A DNA stretch of 64,000 nt from Ilyomonas sp963790435 (GCA_963790435.1 CAWBOI010000002.1:124001-188000), one strand, 5' to 3'; shown: positions 42,452 through 52,621, counted from the stretch's first letter. Notes: generated by a model from the sequence alone, not told the origin. Made by a program: numbers and translations.

Positions 42452-43543
42452 CTACTGCAACTTTTGGAGCAAAAACAAATACGCATCGAAGTTGTGATGA
42501 ATAAATATTTTTTTATCGCTGTCGGGGAATTTTTTATAATACTCCGCATCAGCATTCAGCACAATGTAATTGCCTGCCCGTTCATATTGCATTGAATTAT
42601 AAAAATCAGGCTTCTTTAACTGTGGCATTGTTTTACTAATGAATTTATACACCACGCTGCCTAAATATTTTTGATAAGTATTTCTTGCTTTGCGCGTAGT
42701 TCTGTTCAACCGGTTGAAAGCATGTCGAAGAATGATATTGCCGGGAAATTTGATTTTGCGAATAACGTCTTTTGCATGTACAAACGGATTGGTGTTGTTG
42801 AAGTCGTCCAGCGTTTGAATAGAAATCGGGTTTTGCGGCACCCAATCGGCACTGTTCACTACGTTGTAAGCCCAGCCGTTGGCAGTGTAACTTTCATAAT
42901 CATACGCATAAAATAAATTGCCCGGTTTGGGTGCTGCGCTGCAATAGGTTTTAAAAACAGCGTCGTTTGGTATTGCACTATTTTTTTGTTGATAATGCAG
43001 GTAAGAGGTTAGCAGATACGCAATGGCGCCGCCCTGGCTATGGCCCATGATATAAAAGTTGTGAATGCCCGCTTTGTAACACGAATCTATTTTTGAAAGG
43101 ATGTTGCCAGCCATACTTGCCATACCGATAAGCCAGCCAACATGAACAGCGGCTTTGTTGTTATCTGCCAGTTGATATTTAAAGGTGGTGCTATCGTTCA
43201 ATTGCAGTTCGCCTTTTGCAGGAGCCATGGCAGCATAAAAATTTTCGAGCCAGCTAACGCCGTTGGCAGTAGTGCCACGAATGCTGATGGTAGCAATGGT
43301 GTGCGCTTTATTCACCCATAAATCCCAACGGTTATCCAAACCGGTTATGGGCGAACGGTAAGCCAAAGAAAAATCTGCGGGCGGGGCGATTTTAAAATGC
43401 ACCCAATAGACACTGTCAAACTGCATGGCTGAAACCCGCAGCAGTTCTGCATATTCAGCTTTATTGAAGCCTGGTTGTAAAATTTGCGCAAAAGAAAAAA
43501 GAGGTGTAAAAATGAGGCAAAACCAAATGTGCTTGTTTATCAT
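42452..43543 (-). CDS. Secreted lipase family protein
   Basis: The start at 43543 (MINKHIWFCLIFTPLFSFAQ) gives 363 residues with a signal peptide. The alpha/beta-hydrolase elbow is GHSQGGAIAYLLTSYL (~172-187), with nucleophile Ser174, in a class 3 lipase-like setting. The region ISIRGTTANGVSWLENF (~89-105) is the usual oxyanion-side strand and W-E loop. VNSADWVP (~230-237) carries the Asp and HHNFDAYLFLL near the C-terminus the His. It is an extracytoplasmic lipase or esterase; substrate unknown. An 11-mer is embedded in its last codons (42469). Confidence 0.8.
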   Translation of the reverse strand: MINKHIWFCLIFTPLFSFAQILQPGFNKAEYAELLRVSAMQFDSVYWVHFKIAPPADFSLAYRSPITGLDNRWDLWVNKAHTIATISIRGTTANGVSWLENFYAAMAPAKGELQLNDSTTFKYQLADNNKAAVHVGWLIGMASMAGNILSKIDSCYKAGIHNFYIMGHSQGGAIAYLLTSYLHYQQKNSAIPNDAVFKTYCSAAPKPGNLFYAYDYESYTANGWAYNVVNSADWVPQNPISIQTLDDFNNTNPFVHAKDVIRKIKFPGNIILRHAFNRLNRTTRKARNTYQKYLGSVVYKFISKTMPQLKKPDFYNSMQYERAGNYIVLNADAEYYKKFPDSDKKIFIHHNFDAYLFLLQKLQ

Positions 43544-43729
43544 AGCTGCTTCGTAAAAGATGAAGATAGGAAAGGATAACGTACGCACATGAATGCAACC
43601 ATCATGCTATATTTTTAAGTAATTATCAATGCCCATACCTTTTTGTTTTTACAAATAAAATGTTCCGCTCATTGCTGTCTTCTGCCGCTGTTGCAAATAC
43701 GCTACTTTAGCGTTGCACAAAAAATCAAC

Positions 43730-45940
43730 ATGAAACAAATGGCTTATTACCGCTGCGTTTTTTCTTTTTTATTTATCATAGCAATTACCACTAAAAGCGG
43801 CGCACAAACAGTAATCATTCCTTTACAAACAGAGCATCATGCCATTGTTTTACAAACCGATAAAGACAATCGCCTGCGAATGATTTATTCCGGCAAGCCA
43901 TTACAAAACAATACAGAATACAACAGCCTTGCGAACGCTTATCATTTAAACGATAACGACGCTGGTATTTACAATGCAGCTTACACACCGGCAGGTACCT
44001 GGAACTTGTCCATTCCCGCTATTGAAGTGCTTCATGCCGATGGCAATCCTTCGTTAGAATTAAAGTATGTAAGTCATCAATCCCAACCAACTAACGATGG
44101 CTCAACGCTTACCAAAATTGTATTGAAAGATCCGGTGTATCCGTTAACGGTTACGCTTTGTTATAAAGTATGGAATGATGACGAAGTCATACAACAATGG
44201 AGCGAAATAGAGCACAATGAAAGAGGAGCTGTTGTGCTTAAGAAGTATGCCTCTGCCAATTTGTATTTTGCCAATAAAAACTTTTATCTCACCACGTTTC
44301 AAGGGCAATACGCCAAAGAAATGCAGCCAGCCGAAACCAAACTGGCACAAGGCATTCGCAGTGTGGAAAGCACATTGGGCACAAGAGCTATGCTGTTGCA
44401 ATCTCCCAATTTTATTCTTTCGTATGATAAGACTGCACAGGAAAACGAAGGCAGCGTTATGCTGGGGCAACTATCCTGGACAGGCAATTTTAAACTCGAT
44501 TTTGAAATAGATTCTTATCAAAATCTGCGGCTGCTGGCGGGCATTCATCCTTACAATTCTGCTTATACTTTACAGCCCGGTAAAGTGTTTGTAACGCCGC
44601 CTTTTACTTATACGTTTTCCGACAGCGGCACAGGCACTGCCAGCCGTCATTTGCAAAGCTGGGTGCGCAAACACAAGCTTATTAACGGCGATGGCGAAAG
44701 GCTTACTTTACTCAACAATTGGGAAGCTACTTTTTTTAATTTTGATGAAACCAAAATCACTGCTTTGTTTGCCGATGCAAAAACATTAGGCGTTGATTTG
44801 TTTTTGTTAGATGATGGCTGGTTTGGTAATAAATATCCGCGCGATGACGACCATGCTGGCTTAGGCGATTGGCAGGAAAACAAAAAGAAACTGCCGCATG
44901 GCATTGGTTATCTGGTAAAAGAAGCAACGGAGCAAGGCATCAAATTCGGTATCTGGATAGAGCCTGAAATGGTGAACCCGAAAAGTGAATTGTATGAGAA
45001 GCATTTGGATTGGGTGATCCGCCAGCCAGAACGTCCCGAAATTTATTATCGCAACCAGTTGGTGCTCGATCTTACCAATCCTAAAGTGCAGGATTTTGTT
45101 TACGGCATTGTAGATTCTTTGTTCACCAAAAATCCATCGCTGGCGTTCATTAAATGGGATTGCAACGCTGTTATCTACAACGCTTATTCATCTTATTTGA
45201 ACAAAAACAAACTACCACAATCGCACCTGTATGTTGAGTATGTAAAAGGTTTGTACAATGTGCTGAAACGCTTGCGCAGCAAGTATCCTAACGTTCCCAT
45301 GATGCTTTGCTCGGGTGGTGGTGGAAGAAGCGATTATGAGATGCTGAAATATTTTACAGAGTTTTGGCCCAGTGATGATACCGACCCGTTAGAACGCATT
45401 TACCAGCAGTACGATTACTCTTATTTTTTCCCTTCCATTGCAGTGGATTGCCATGTTACTAACTCGGGCAGGCAGCCCATTAAATTCAAAGTAGATGTTG
45501 CCAGTATGGGCAAGCTGGGCTTTGATATTATCGTAAATAAATTGAGCGATAACGACAAGCAATTTTGCACCGAAGCGGTACGCAATTACAACGGTTTTAA
45601 AGACATAGTATGGCATGGCGAAATGTACCGGCTGGCCAATCCGCACGAAGGCGATATAGCTTCGCTGATGTATGTAAAAAAGGATAAAACCAAAGCGGTG
45701 ATGTTCACTTATCTTACCAATAACCGCGTGGGTATAGAAACAAGATTGCCGATTTTATTAAAAGGGTTGGATGCTGCCAAACAATACAGGATTACTGAAA
45801 CCAATCTTTATCCAGGCACCACTTCAACCTTAGCGCAAGGGCAAATATGGAGCGGCGATTATCTTATGACAATTGGCTATAACCCTGATGTAAACAGCAG
45901 CAGAAGCAGCGCGGTGCTTAAGATAGAAGCTGTGAAGTAA
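43730..45940 (+). CDS. Alpha-galactosidase, glycoside hydrolase family 36
   Basis: The ATG at 43730 gives 736 residues with a signal peptide (ending KSGAQ), so the enzyme is exported. The N-terminal supersandwich domain is followed by the TIM barrel. Active-site motifs: LFLLDDGWFGNKYP (~358-371), EPEMVNPKSEL (~411-421), IKWDCNAVIYNAY with nucleophile Asp477, and FWPSDDTDP with acid/base Asp549. The LCSGGGGRSDYEML block (~524-537) is typical. It releases terminal alpha-galactose from raffinose-type sugars or galactomannan. It sits alone, without a SusC/D pair, although a GH2 gene is near. Confidence 0.95.
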   Translation: MKQMAYYRCVFSFLFIIAITTKSGAQTVIIPLQTEHHAIVLQTDKDNRLRMIYSGKPLQNNTEYNSLANAYHLNDNDAGIYNAAYTPAGTWNLSIPAIEVLHADGNPSLELKYVSHQSQPTNDGSTLTKIVLKDPVYPLTVTLCYKVWNDDEVIQQWSEIEHNERGAVVLKKYASANLYFANKNFYLTTFQGQYAKEMQPAETKLAQGIRSVESTLGTRAMLLQSPNFILSYDKTAQENEGSVMLGQLSWTGNFKLDFEIDSYQNLRLLAGIHPYNSAYTLQPGKVFVTPPFTYTFSDSGTGTASRHLQSWVRKHKLINGDGERLTLLNNWEATFFNFDETKITALFADAKTLGVDLFLLDDGWFGNKYPRDDDHAGLGDWQENKKKLPHGIGYLVKEATEQGIKFGIWIEPEMVNPKSELYEKHLDWVIRQPERPEIYYRNQLVLDLTNPKVQDFVYGIVDSLFTKNPSLAFIKWDCNAVIYNAYSSYLNKNKLPQSHLYVEYVKGLYNVLKRLRSKYPNVPMMLCSGGGGRSDYEMLKYFTEFWPSDDTDPLERIYQQYDYSYFFPSIAVDCHVTNSGRQPIKFKVDVASMGKLGFDIIVNKLSDNDKQFCTEAVRNYNGFKDIVWHGEMYRLANPHEGDIASLMYVKKDKTKAVMFTYLTNNRVGIETRLPILLKGLDAAKQYRITETNLYPGTTSTLAQGQIWSGDYLMTIGYNPDVNSSRSSAVLKIEAVK

Positions 45941-46055
45941 AAAGTAAATCACGATGATTGCTATTGTGTACCCTTTTTTCTGTTCAAGCATCGTCTCTCA
46001 AAGATTTAGGATAACTTATAAAGTGGTTGTGAGGCAGTTTAAGAATGCAACGTTT

Positions 46056-46270
46056 CGTCATTCGGCAATTGCCCTCAACATAAGGTTGCACCTTCACAAT
46101 TCTACGAGGGCGTTGTGCGAAATTTGCTCTTATAAGTTTGAACGAATTGCAATGGGGTAAAGTTATCATATTCAATCATCTTTATAATTTGATCAGCAGA
46201 TTCCGCACAAAGCCCTCGCCGATTTGATTATAATTTTTATCATCGTGTTGAGGGCAATTGCGGAATGACG
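46056..46270. repeat. CGTCATTCCGC double-hairpin element, copy A (215 bp)
   Basis: The left half starts CGTCATTCGGCAATTGCCCTC and closes with GAGGGCGTTGTGCGAAAT. The right half starts AGATTCCGCACAAAGCCCTC and closes GAGGGCAATTGCGGAATGACG. So two imperfect hairpins face each other, and the two ends are inverted copies. Its left half has drifted more than that of copies B and C. It lies between the GH36 and PhyH genes, which are convergent. No coding capacity. The rest of the 440-bp gap holds nothing notable. Confidence 0.85.
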
Positions 46271-46380
46271 CCATTACTCTTCAAAATAACCCGTTACTTC
46301 AATTTTTTATTATGACATATGGTACAGCTTTATGAGTTATCTTAAACTCAAAGAGGACAATGCTGGAAACTAAATTGTAC

Positions 46381-47325
46381 TTACAGTAACGAAGGACGCT
46401 CAGTGATTTCATGGTACTTGATAACATCCTTTGCATAATAATGTATCACCATACTTTTTCTTGTTAGTGAGTGATCTTTGATAGGAGAGCCGCCATGAAT
46501 AAGATTGGCATTCCAAATGAATACATCACCTTTCTTGGCAAAGAATGTTTTCTTTTCCAAACCATTCTTCTGAATGATTTCTTCCACCACATCTTCATAT
46601 TCAGGATAATCTTTTCTGCCCAACTTTAGAGCGGTGCTCATTTCGTTAAAATCGTTGTTGAGCAGATAAGGCAATGTATGACTTGCGGGATAATAAAACA
46701 GAGGTCCGTTGTTTTCGTTCGTGTCTTCCAACGCTATCCAAACCGCAATCAGATAGCCAAGCGGATAAGTAGTCATGTGGATGCTGTCGGAATGCGCACG
46801 CTGGTTGCTGCCTTTTGTAAAATTCAAGGTTTGAAATGGCACCACTTCTTTGCCCAATAGAAAGTTTAAAACGCTGATCAGTTGCGGGTTGTAGGTAATC
46901 TCTTTGATAACTGAAGAAATCTTGTTTGCAAAAGGCAGCTTGTTATCGTGTGTGAATGTGATAAGGTTCTTCTCAACAATTTTATCAATTTCCTTATTAA
47001 CTGCTAAGACAACATCATCATTAAAAAAGTTGTGCAAAATCATAAAGCCATCGTCTGACCAGTTCAGGATTTGTTTTTGCACAGAAAATGGAAACGTGTT
47101 GAACGGGGGATGTTGTGGCGCAAGCTCTTTCGCGTTGCCTACATCCAACCATGCCTGTGAAGTTTTATGGGGAAAGTCTTTGCTGGAAATAGAAGCAAAC
47201 AAAGGCTTGTGAACATTGTATTTTTCGAACGCCTGCCTGTTGTGCAAAAGGCTTTTATAATGCAACAAATTATAAATCCAATGGGCAGGTTTGTATCTCT
47301 TGAATGCAGAAACAATGCTTTTCAT
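46381..47325 (-). CDS. Phytanoyl-CoA dioxygenase (PhyH) family protein
   Basis: A 314-residue Fe(II)/2-oxoglutarate-dependent oxygenase. The iron ligands are visible: QRAHSDSIHM gives the HxD pair (~178-183) and NANLIHGGSPI the distal His (~274-284); the 2-oxoglutarate Arg is in SLTRKSMVIHYY. WIALEDTNENNGPLFYYPASH (~198-218) is the typical PhyH loop. The substrate is unknown: many bacterial members hydroxylate small specialised metabolites. Single gene, convergent with the GH36 gene across a repeat element. Confidence 0.85.
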   Translation of the reverse strand: MKSIVSAFKRYKPAHWIYNLLHYKSLLHNRQAFEKYNVHKPLFASISSKDFPHKTSQAWLDVGNAKELAPQHPPFNTFPFSVQKQILNWSDDGFMILHNFFNDDVVLAVNKEIDKIVEKNLITFTHDNKLPFANKISSVIKEITYNPQLISVLNFLLGKEVVPFQTLNFTKGSNQRAHSDSIHMTTYPLGYLIAVWIALEDTNENNGPLFYYPASHTLPYLLNNDFNEMSTALKLGRKDYPEYEDVVEEIIQKNGLEKKTFFAKKGDVFIWNANLIHGGSPIKDHSLTRKSMVIHYYAKDVIKYHEITERPSLL

Positions 47326-47422
47326 CGTTCAAATCTAAACGATAATATGAAGTAAAAAAGAAGCTTACAAACAAAATATTTCCTCTAAGAACAACTCTTT
47401 TAGAACAATGTAATCAAACCAC

Positions 47423-48691
47423 TTACTCCTTCAGCAGTTTTTCAATCTCATCATCAAATTCTTTTTGAAACACTTCATAATGTTCGCCGGTAGCAGGCCC
47501 GTCGTAGCCGGCGTGTATCCTATCCACCTTGCCCGTTTTATCAATAAAAATGGTGGTGGGAAACGCTTGAAGCTCATCTAACTGCGGCAACGTTTTTTCT
47601 GTTTTGTGTTCATCGGCAGCGGTAACGCCGGTAATTAAAAAAGGATAGTGAACATCAAACTTCTTTTGAAATGATTGCAAGGCTTGTTTTGATTCATTAA
47701 AGTCTTCCGTGCGCTCATAAGCCAATCCAATCACTTCAATTCCGCGTTGTTTGTTTTTGTTATAATACTGGCTTAAGAAAGCTGTTTCGTCCATGCAGTT
47801 GGGACACCACGAACCTAAGATTTGCACGACTACCACTTTGTTTTTATAGCGTTCATCATTGATAGAAATTATCTTTCCATCGGTGGAAGGAAAGCGAAAC
47901 GAAAGGCTGGTTTCGCCCGGGCGCATCTTCGTCATGTCATAACCGTTGGGAAGTTGTGCGTTGTTATTTTTTATCGCAGTCCAGCCTTGTTTACTTGTAG
48001 CTCCCGAATACACAAAACCATAGGAAAGTGTAGTGTCGTTTTTGATTTTTGCACAAAACAAAACTGCATGTCCGCCATCAAAACCAGATAGCAATAAACT
48101 ATCTCCATTCACTCTGCCTTCCAAGTAACGATAGTCGCCGGTTGGCGTGCGAAACGTGCCCGTAACAATGCCGCTTTTGTTTTGCTCAAATTCACCAATC
48201 GCATAGTTATCCTTGTTCTTCTCTTCACCAAAATAGGTTTCCCATTTTCCGGTTATGTTATAAAGCGGATATGCTGTTGCTCTGTACCGGTAACTAACTC
48301 CGTGAATGGCTGTAAACGGCATCTGCGTTGCTTTTGCGCCATAATACTTTGTATAATTGCCTTGCAGTTGATAGTTGCTTTTAATCAATAACTGAAAGCC
48401 CGAAGCAAAGAACGGCATCTGCACAAAAAGCGAATCACCATGCTGACGGATGCTGTCAACCAGCAAGCGTTCTGCTGCATTGTGAATGTACCAAACAGGG
48501 GAACCATTTTTATTTTCAACTGAAAAATTGAACACAATATTTTTACCATCGTCTCTGTGCAAAGTGCCTCGCCAGATGCCCGTATGCAAGCTCACTTCTT
48601 TCATTTGCGCGAAAGTTGAACAGGATGTAATTATAATAATGATAACCGTTATCAACCCTACCTTTCTAACAGGTTCTTTTATAAAATTCAT
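47423..48691 (-). CDS. TlpA-like thiol-disulfide oxidoreductase lipoprotein
   Basis: A 422-residue exported protein. The N-terminus has a membrane segment and lipobox ending IITSC (~23), so it is anchored in the envelope. Residues ~30-260 form a beta-rich domain of unknown role. From ~275 the C-terminal thioredoxin fold appears: VVVQILGSWCPNCMDETAFL with the redox pair WCPNC (~295), then VIGLAYERTEDF and FPTTIFIDKTGKVDRIHAG, the cis-Pro loop. The family reduces or isomerises disulfides of exported proteins. Single gene. Confidence 0.88.
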   Translation of the reverse strand: MNFIKEPVRKVGLITVIIIIITSCSTFAQMKEVSLHTGIWRGTLHRDDGKNIVFNFSVENKNGSPVWYIHNAAERLLVDSIRQHGDSLFVQMPFFASGFQLLIKSNYQLQGNYTKYYGAKATQMPFTAIHGVSYRYRATAYPLYNITGKWETYFGEEKNKDNYAIGEFEQNKSGIVTGTFRTPTGDYRYLEGRVNGDSLLLSGFDGGHAVLFCAKIKNDTTLSYGFVYSGATSKQGWTAIKNNNAQLPNGYDMTKMRPGETSLSFRFPSTDGKIISINDERYKNKVVVVQILGSWCPNCMDETAFLSQYYNKNKQRGIEVIGLAYERTEDFNESKQALQSFQKKFDVHYPFLITGVTAADEHKTEKTLPQLDELQAFPTTIFIDKTGKVDRIHAGYDGPATGEHYEVFQKEFDDEIEKLLKE

Positions 48692-48837
48692 GGTGCAAAA
48701 TAACGTCGGTTTTTGATTGCATTCCGGTTAAAAAACGCTGTCATCTGCGTTCTTTTTCACAAATCATTTTAGTGAAGTAACGTTTGTTTTTGCACATATT
48801 TTACAACACTTGACTTTCCACATGTTGCATCAACAAA

Positions 48838-50115
48838 TCATTTCACACTCACTAAATAATAGTTCTTCTTTCCCCTTTGAACGAGAATATATTTTTGATG
48901 AAGTAACCAACTATTATCAATCATCACTTGCACATTATCAATCTTCTTTCGATTGATGCTCACGCCGCCGCTCTGCACCATTTTTCTTGCTTCGCCTTTG
49001 CTTGGAAAGACGGTAGTTTCTGCTAAAAAAGAAATGGCATCAACGCCAATCAATAATTTGTTTTTATCGAAAGAAAAATGTGTTACGCCTTCCATATTTT
49101 CCAAGTCTTCAACGGATAAATTTTCAGCAGGCGCAGTAGTGTTGGCGAATAACTTTTCGGTGGTGGCAACAGCTTCCTGATAAGATTCTTCACCATGCAC
49201 AAAAACGGTAAGCTCTTTTGCCAATGCCTTCTGCAAGCCGCGTTGGGCTTCGTTTCCGGCATGTTGCGCGTTCAACTCATCTATGTCTTCTTTCGATAAA
49301 AAAGTAAATAGTTGAATCCACTTTTTAGCGTCTTCATCACTTGCATTCAACCAGAACTGGTAGAACTGGTATGGCGATGTTTTTTTTGCATCCAACCATA
49401 CATTTCCTTTTTCGGTTTTGCCAAATTTTCCACCATCGCTTTTGGTAAGCAAAGGACAGGTAAAAGCAAACGCTTCACCGCCGGTTTTTCTTCGTATCAA
49501 TTCGGTTCCGGTGGTGATGTTTCCCCATTGGTCGCTGCCACCCATTTGCAGCTTGCAGTTATAGTTTGTGTACAGCCAATAAAAATCATAGCCTTGAATC
49601 AACTGATAGGTAAACTCAGTGAATGAAATGCCGCTATCACCTTCGATGCGCTTCTTCACGCTTTCTTTTGCCATCATATAATTCACGCTGATGTGCTTGC
49701 CTACATCGCGAATAAAATGAAGAAAATTCACCTCTTTAAACCAATCATAGTTGTTTACCATTACGGCTGCATTGGGTTTGCTTTTATCGAAATTTAAAAA
49801 CTTTTCCAGTTGCTTTTTTACGCCGTTTTGATTGCGCTGCAACACGTCTTCACTTAACAAATTGCGCTCTTCACTTTTACCGCTTGGGTCGCCAATCATG
49901 CCGGTGGCCCCACCTACCAATGCATACGGTTTGTGCTCCGCTTTTTGTAAATGCACCAATAATAAAATGGGAACCAAACTACCAATGTGAAGACTATCCG
50001 ATGTAGGATCGAAACCAATATAGCCGCTTGTCATTTCTTTGTTTAACTGCTCTTCGGTTCCGGGGATTATATCTTGTATCAAACCGCGCCAGCGCAGTTC
50101 TTCAATCAAATTCAT
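48838..50115 (-). CDS. tyrS: Tyrosyl-tRNA synthetase
   Basis: The start at 50115 (MNLIEELRWRGLIQDIIPG) gives 425 residues, the family norm for TyrRS of this type. Class I signatures: the HIGH box as LHIGSLVPI (~44-52) and the KMSKS-like KFGKTEKGN (~230-238). The C-terminal S4-like RNA-binding domain is present (ARKMVQSGGVSINRKK, ~365-380). It charges tRNA-Tyr. The ATG is preceded by the complement of TTTGTTTTTGC at 50121-50131, five bases from the start. Single gene. Confidence 0.96.
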   Translation of the reverse strand: MNLIEELRWRGLIQDIIPGTEEQLNKEMTSGYIGFDPTSDSLHIGSLVPILLLVHLQKAEHKPYALVGGATGMIGDPSGKSEERNLLSEDVLQRNQNGVKKQLEKFLNFDKSKPNAAVMVNNYDWFKEVNFLHFIRDVGKHISVNYMMAKESVKKRIEGDSGISFTEFTYQLIQGYDFYWLYTNYNCKLQMGGSDQWGNITTGTELIRRKTGGEAFAFTCPLLTKSDGGKFGKTEKGNVWLDAKKTSPYQFYQFWLNASDEDAKKWIQLFTFLSKEDIDELNAQHAGNEAQRGLQKALAKELTVFVHGEESYQEAVATTEKLFANTTAPAENLSVEDLENMEGVTHFSFDKNKLLIGVDAISFLAETTVFPSKGEARKMVQSGGVSINRKKIDNVQVMIDNSWLLHQKYILVQRGKKNYYLVSVK

Positions 50116-50146
50116 AGCTGTTTGTTTTTGCGGCAAAAGTAAGTTT

Positions 50147-50235
50147 GAGCCACGAAGGCACGAAGACACAAAGGTTCACAAATAAGAAAAAAGAAAATTT
50201 TGTGCATCTTCTTTTCTTCGAGACTTGGTGGTTCA
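50147..50235. repeat. Inverted repeat of GCCACGAAGG type
   Basis: GAGCCACGAAGGCACGAAG at the left and CTTCGAGACTTGGTGGTTC at the right, with inner ACACAAA/TTTTGTG words. It is an ~89-bp imperfect hairpin that fills most of the gap between tyrS and hemJ. Similar repeats are common in Bacteroidota intergenic DNA. Confidence 0.65.
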
Positions 50236-50236
50236 A

Positions 50237-50770
50237 TCAGGATTTGTTTTTGCTTCTTATTTTTTTATAAATGCTGATGGTGCTCATGAGTACGATGATG
50301 AAAACGATCAATCCACCCAAACCCCAGGCAAGACTAATGGCTTGTTTCACCACCGCAAGCATCACAATGGCAAATAAAAAAATGGTTGCTACTTCGTTCC
50401 AAACACGCAATTGCTGCGAGGTATATTTATAAACGCCCCCGATTTGTTGTTTAAAAATAAGGTGCAGTGAGATGAAATAGAAGTAAAGCAGCACAACAAA
50501 AATCAACTTGATAAACAACCATTGGGGAAGCGCGTTTAGCATGATCCACATCCAGGGCCCAAATACCAATGTAAGCAAGGCAGAAGGCACTGTAATGCCA
50601 TACCACAACCGCTTCATCATTACCGTAAAATGCTTGTGTAAGATTTCTTTTTCAATGTCTGATTTATCATTTGCTTCGGTATTGTAAATAAACAAACGAG
50701 GCATGTAAAACATTCCCGCAAACCAGGTAACCACAAAGATGATGTGCAGGGCTTTAACGTAATTGTACAT
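50237..50770 (-). CDS. hemJ: Protoporphyrinogen oxidase HemJ
   Basis: The start at 50770 (MYNYVKALHIIFVVTWFAG) gives 177 residues with four hydrophobic segments. It matches the HemJ/UPF0093 family: the N-terminal His in KALHIIFVVTWFAGMFYMPRLF (~6-27), the RLWYGITVPS block (~55-64) and the basic C-terminus. HemJ oxidises protoporphyrinogen IX to protoporphyrin IX. The hemH frame overlaps its start (50754), so the two genes are translated from the same transcript and are consecutive steps of haem synthesis. Confidence 0.9.
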   Translation of the reverse strand: MYNYVKALHIIFVVTWFAGMFYMPRLFIYNTEANDKSDIEKEILHKHFTVMMKRLWYGITVPSALLTLVFGPWMWIMLNALPQWLFIKLIFVVLLYFYFISLHLIFKQQIGGVYKYTSQQLRVWNEVATIFLFAIVMLAVVKQAISLAWGLGGLIVFIIVLMSTISIYKKIRSKNKS

Positions 50771-51801
50771 GCTCGTTTTGTTTTTGGACCAGCGAAACCA
50801 TAGCATTTACCCACAACGGATTAACATTCAGGCAAGGGATTGCCGTAAAGCTTTCGCCACCGGCGTTTAAAAAAATATCGCGTCCTTCAATCGCCATTTC
50901 TTCCAACGTTTCCAAACAATCGGAAATAAAAGCCGGGCAAACCACCAATAATTTTTTAATGCCTTCCTTTGGCAGTTCTGTTAAGCGAATGGCAGTGTAA
51001 GGCAACAGCCATTGGTCTCGCCCCAAGCGCGATTGAAAGGTTTGTTCCCATTTTTCTTTAGGTACATTTAATTGTTGGCTTACGAGTTCTGCTGTCATTA
51101 ATGTTTGATGGCGATAGCAAAATGCGTGCGCCGGCGATGCCACATGGCAACAATCGGCCACCTGCAAACAATGCTTGCCTGTTGGGTCGGTTTTCTTTAC
51201 ATGCCGTTCGGGAATGCCGTGAAAAGAAAACAAGATTTTATCAAACGGCTCGTCAGTAAAAGGCTTGATGCTTTGCGCCAACGCGTTGATGTAATCTTCA
51301 TCGTTATAAAATGGTGGGATTATATTCAACGAAAAAGAATAGCCCTTTTGTTTATGCACGTTCTTTCATGTACTCCACCGCCGTTTCATAACTGCTCATG
51401 GCATAATGCGGATACAGCGGAAAAAGAATTACTTCTTCCACATCGGGCAGTTGTTTCAATATGTTTTCATATGCCATTTGCGGAGTAGGATTTCCATAGC
51501 GCATGGCTACTTCAACCGGCATATTAAAGTGAGGCTGAACGGCGCGTTGCAGTTGAGCCGTAAGCACAATTAACGGTGAACCTTCACCTGTCCAAATGCT
51601 TTGGTAAGCGTGTGCCGATTTGGGCGCACGAAACGGAACGATGATGCCTTTAATCAACAACAAACGCGCGAGATAAGGAATGTCAATCACGCGTTCATCC
51701 ATCAAAAATTCGCGTAGGTATTTGGCTACATCTTTTGTTTTTGTTGAATCGGGCGAGCCCAAATTCATCAGTACAATGGCTTTCTTACTACTCTTCTGCA
51801 T
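50754..51801 (-). CDS. hemH: Ferrochelatase, frameshifted
   Basis: HemH inserts Fe(II) into protoporphyrin IX. The N-terminal frame starts MQKSSKKAIVLMNLGSPDS at 51801 and stops at 51352 just after AVEYMKERA. The other frame resumes at ~51359 with HKQKGYSFSLNIIPPFYND and continues to 50754. Motifs: LREFLMDERV (~29-38), FSFHGIPERHVKK with the iron-binding His, and FISDCLETLEEM. The two parts total about 350 residues, the family length. A one-base indel at about 51352-51362 explains it. The frameshift is either a sequence error or a lesion in a core gene. It overlaps hemJ. Confidence 0.88.
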
Positions 51802-51904
51802 AGCTTATCTTCTTCGTGCCATTGTTGCTTGCGCGATATATTTGCGCAGTAAAATAATGGCGTTTATAAAAGGGCAAAGATAGCCGAAGCGAAACACATC
51901 AACC

Positions 51905-52606
51905 ATGAAGCAAAAGCCGATTCATCCTGCGTTAACTTCTTACTTAGAAGGCAAAGTGTTGCTGTTGAACAAGCCACTTCATTGGACATCGTTTGATGTG
52001 GTAAAAAAAGTTCGCATTCTTACCGGCATTTCAAAAGTGGGTCATGCCGGCACGCTCGATCCATTGGCGACAGGTTTGCTCATTGTTTGCACAGGAGGCT
52101 TTACAAAAAAGATAAACGAATACATGGGCATGGAAAAAGAATATACCGGCTCGTTTACTTTAGGTGCTACTACACCCACATTCGATAGAGAAAGTGAGCC
52201 ACAAAATGTTACTGATATTTCAGGGCTTTCCATTCAACAAATACACGATGCCACGATTCATTTTATGGGAAATATTTTACAGATACCACCCATTCATTCC
52301 GCTATCAAAAAAGAAGGCAAGTCTGTATATCTCGCTGCGCGAAAAGGTATTGATGTTGTGTTAGAACCACGACCTGTAACCATTTCAGAATTTATTATAA
52401 CTAAAACCGATTTGCCTGAAGTGTTTTTTAAAGTAGTGTGCAGCACCGGCACTTACATTCGTAGCCTAGCTAATGATTTTGGTGCATCGCTGGGTGTTGG
52501 TGCTTATTTGAGTTCGTTGTGTCGCACACGCATTGGACAGTTTACATTGGAAGATGCGATGAGTGTAGATGGTTTTGAAATGATGATAAGGAAGCTGAAG
52601 GAGTAA
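51905..52606 (+). CDS. truB: tRNA pseudouridine(55) synthase
   Basis: A 233-residue TruB enzyme that makes pseudouridine 55 in the T-loop of tRNA. The catalytic Asp is in VGHAGTLDPLATGLLIVCTG (~45-64). Other markers: LNKPLHWTSFDVVKKV (~22-37), IPPIHSAIKKEGKSVYLAAR (~126-145) and VCSTGTYIRSLANDFG (~178-193), all in order. It lacks a C-terminal PUA domain, as is common in this phylum. Single gene, divergent from hemH; followed by a double-hairpin element. Confidence 0.95.
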   Translation: MKQKPIHPALTSYLEGKVLLLNKPLHWTSFDVVKKVRILTGISKVGHAGTLDPLATGLLIVCTGGFTKKINEYMGMEKEYTGSFTLGATTPTFDRESEPQNVTDISGLSIQQIHDATIHFMGNILQIPPIHSAIKKEGKSVYLAARKGIDVVLEPRPVTISEFIITKTDLPEVFFKVVCSTGTYIRSLANDFGASLGVGAYLSSLCRTRIGQFTLEDAMSVDGFEMMIRKLKE

Positions 52607-52621
52607 GTAAGTCTTGCGTTT

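Noticed and set aside
51352..51362. Programmed -1/+1 frameshifting in hemH or lpxK
   Set aside because: No slippery heptamer with a downstream structure stands out, and ferrochelatase and LpxK are not known to be recoded. A sequence error is simpler.
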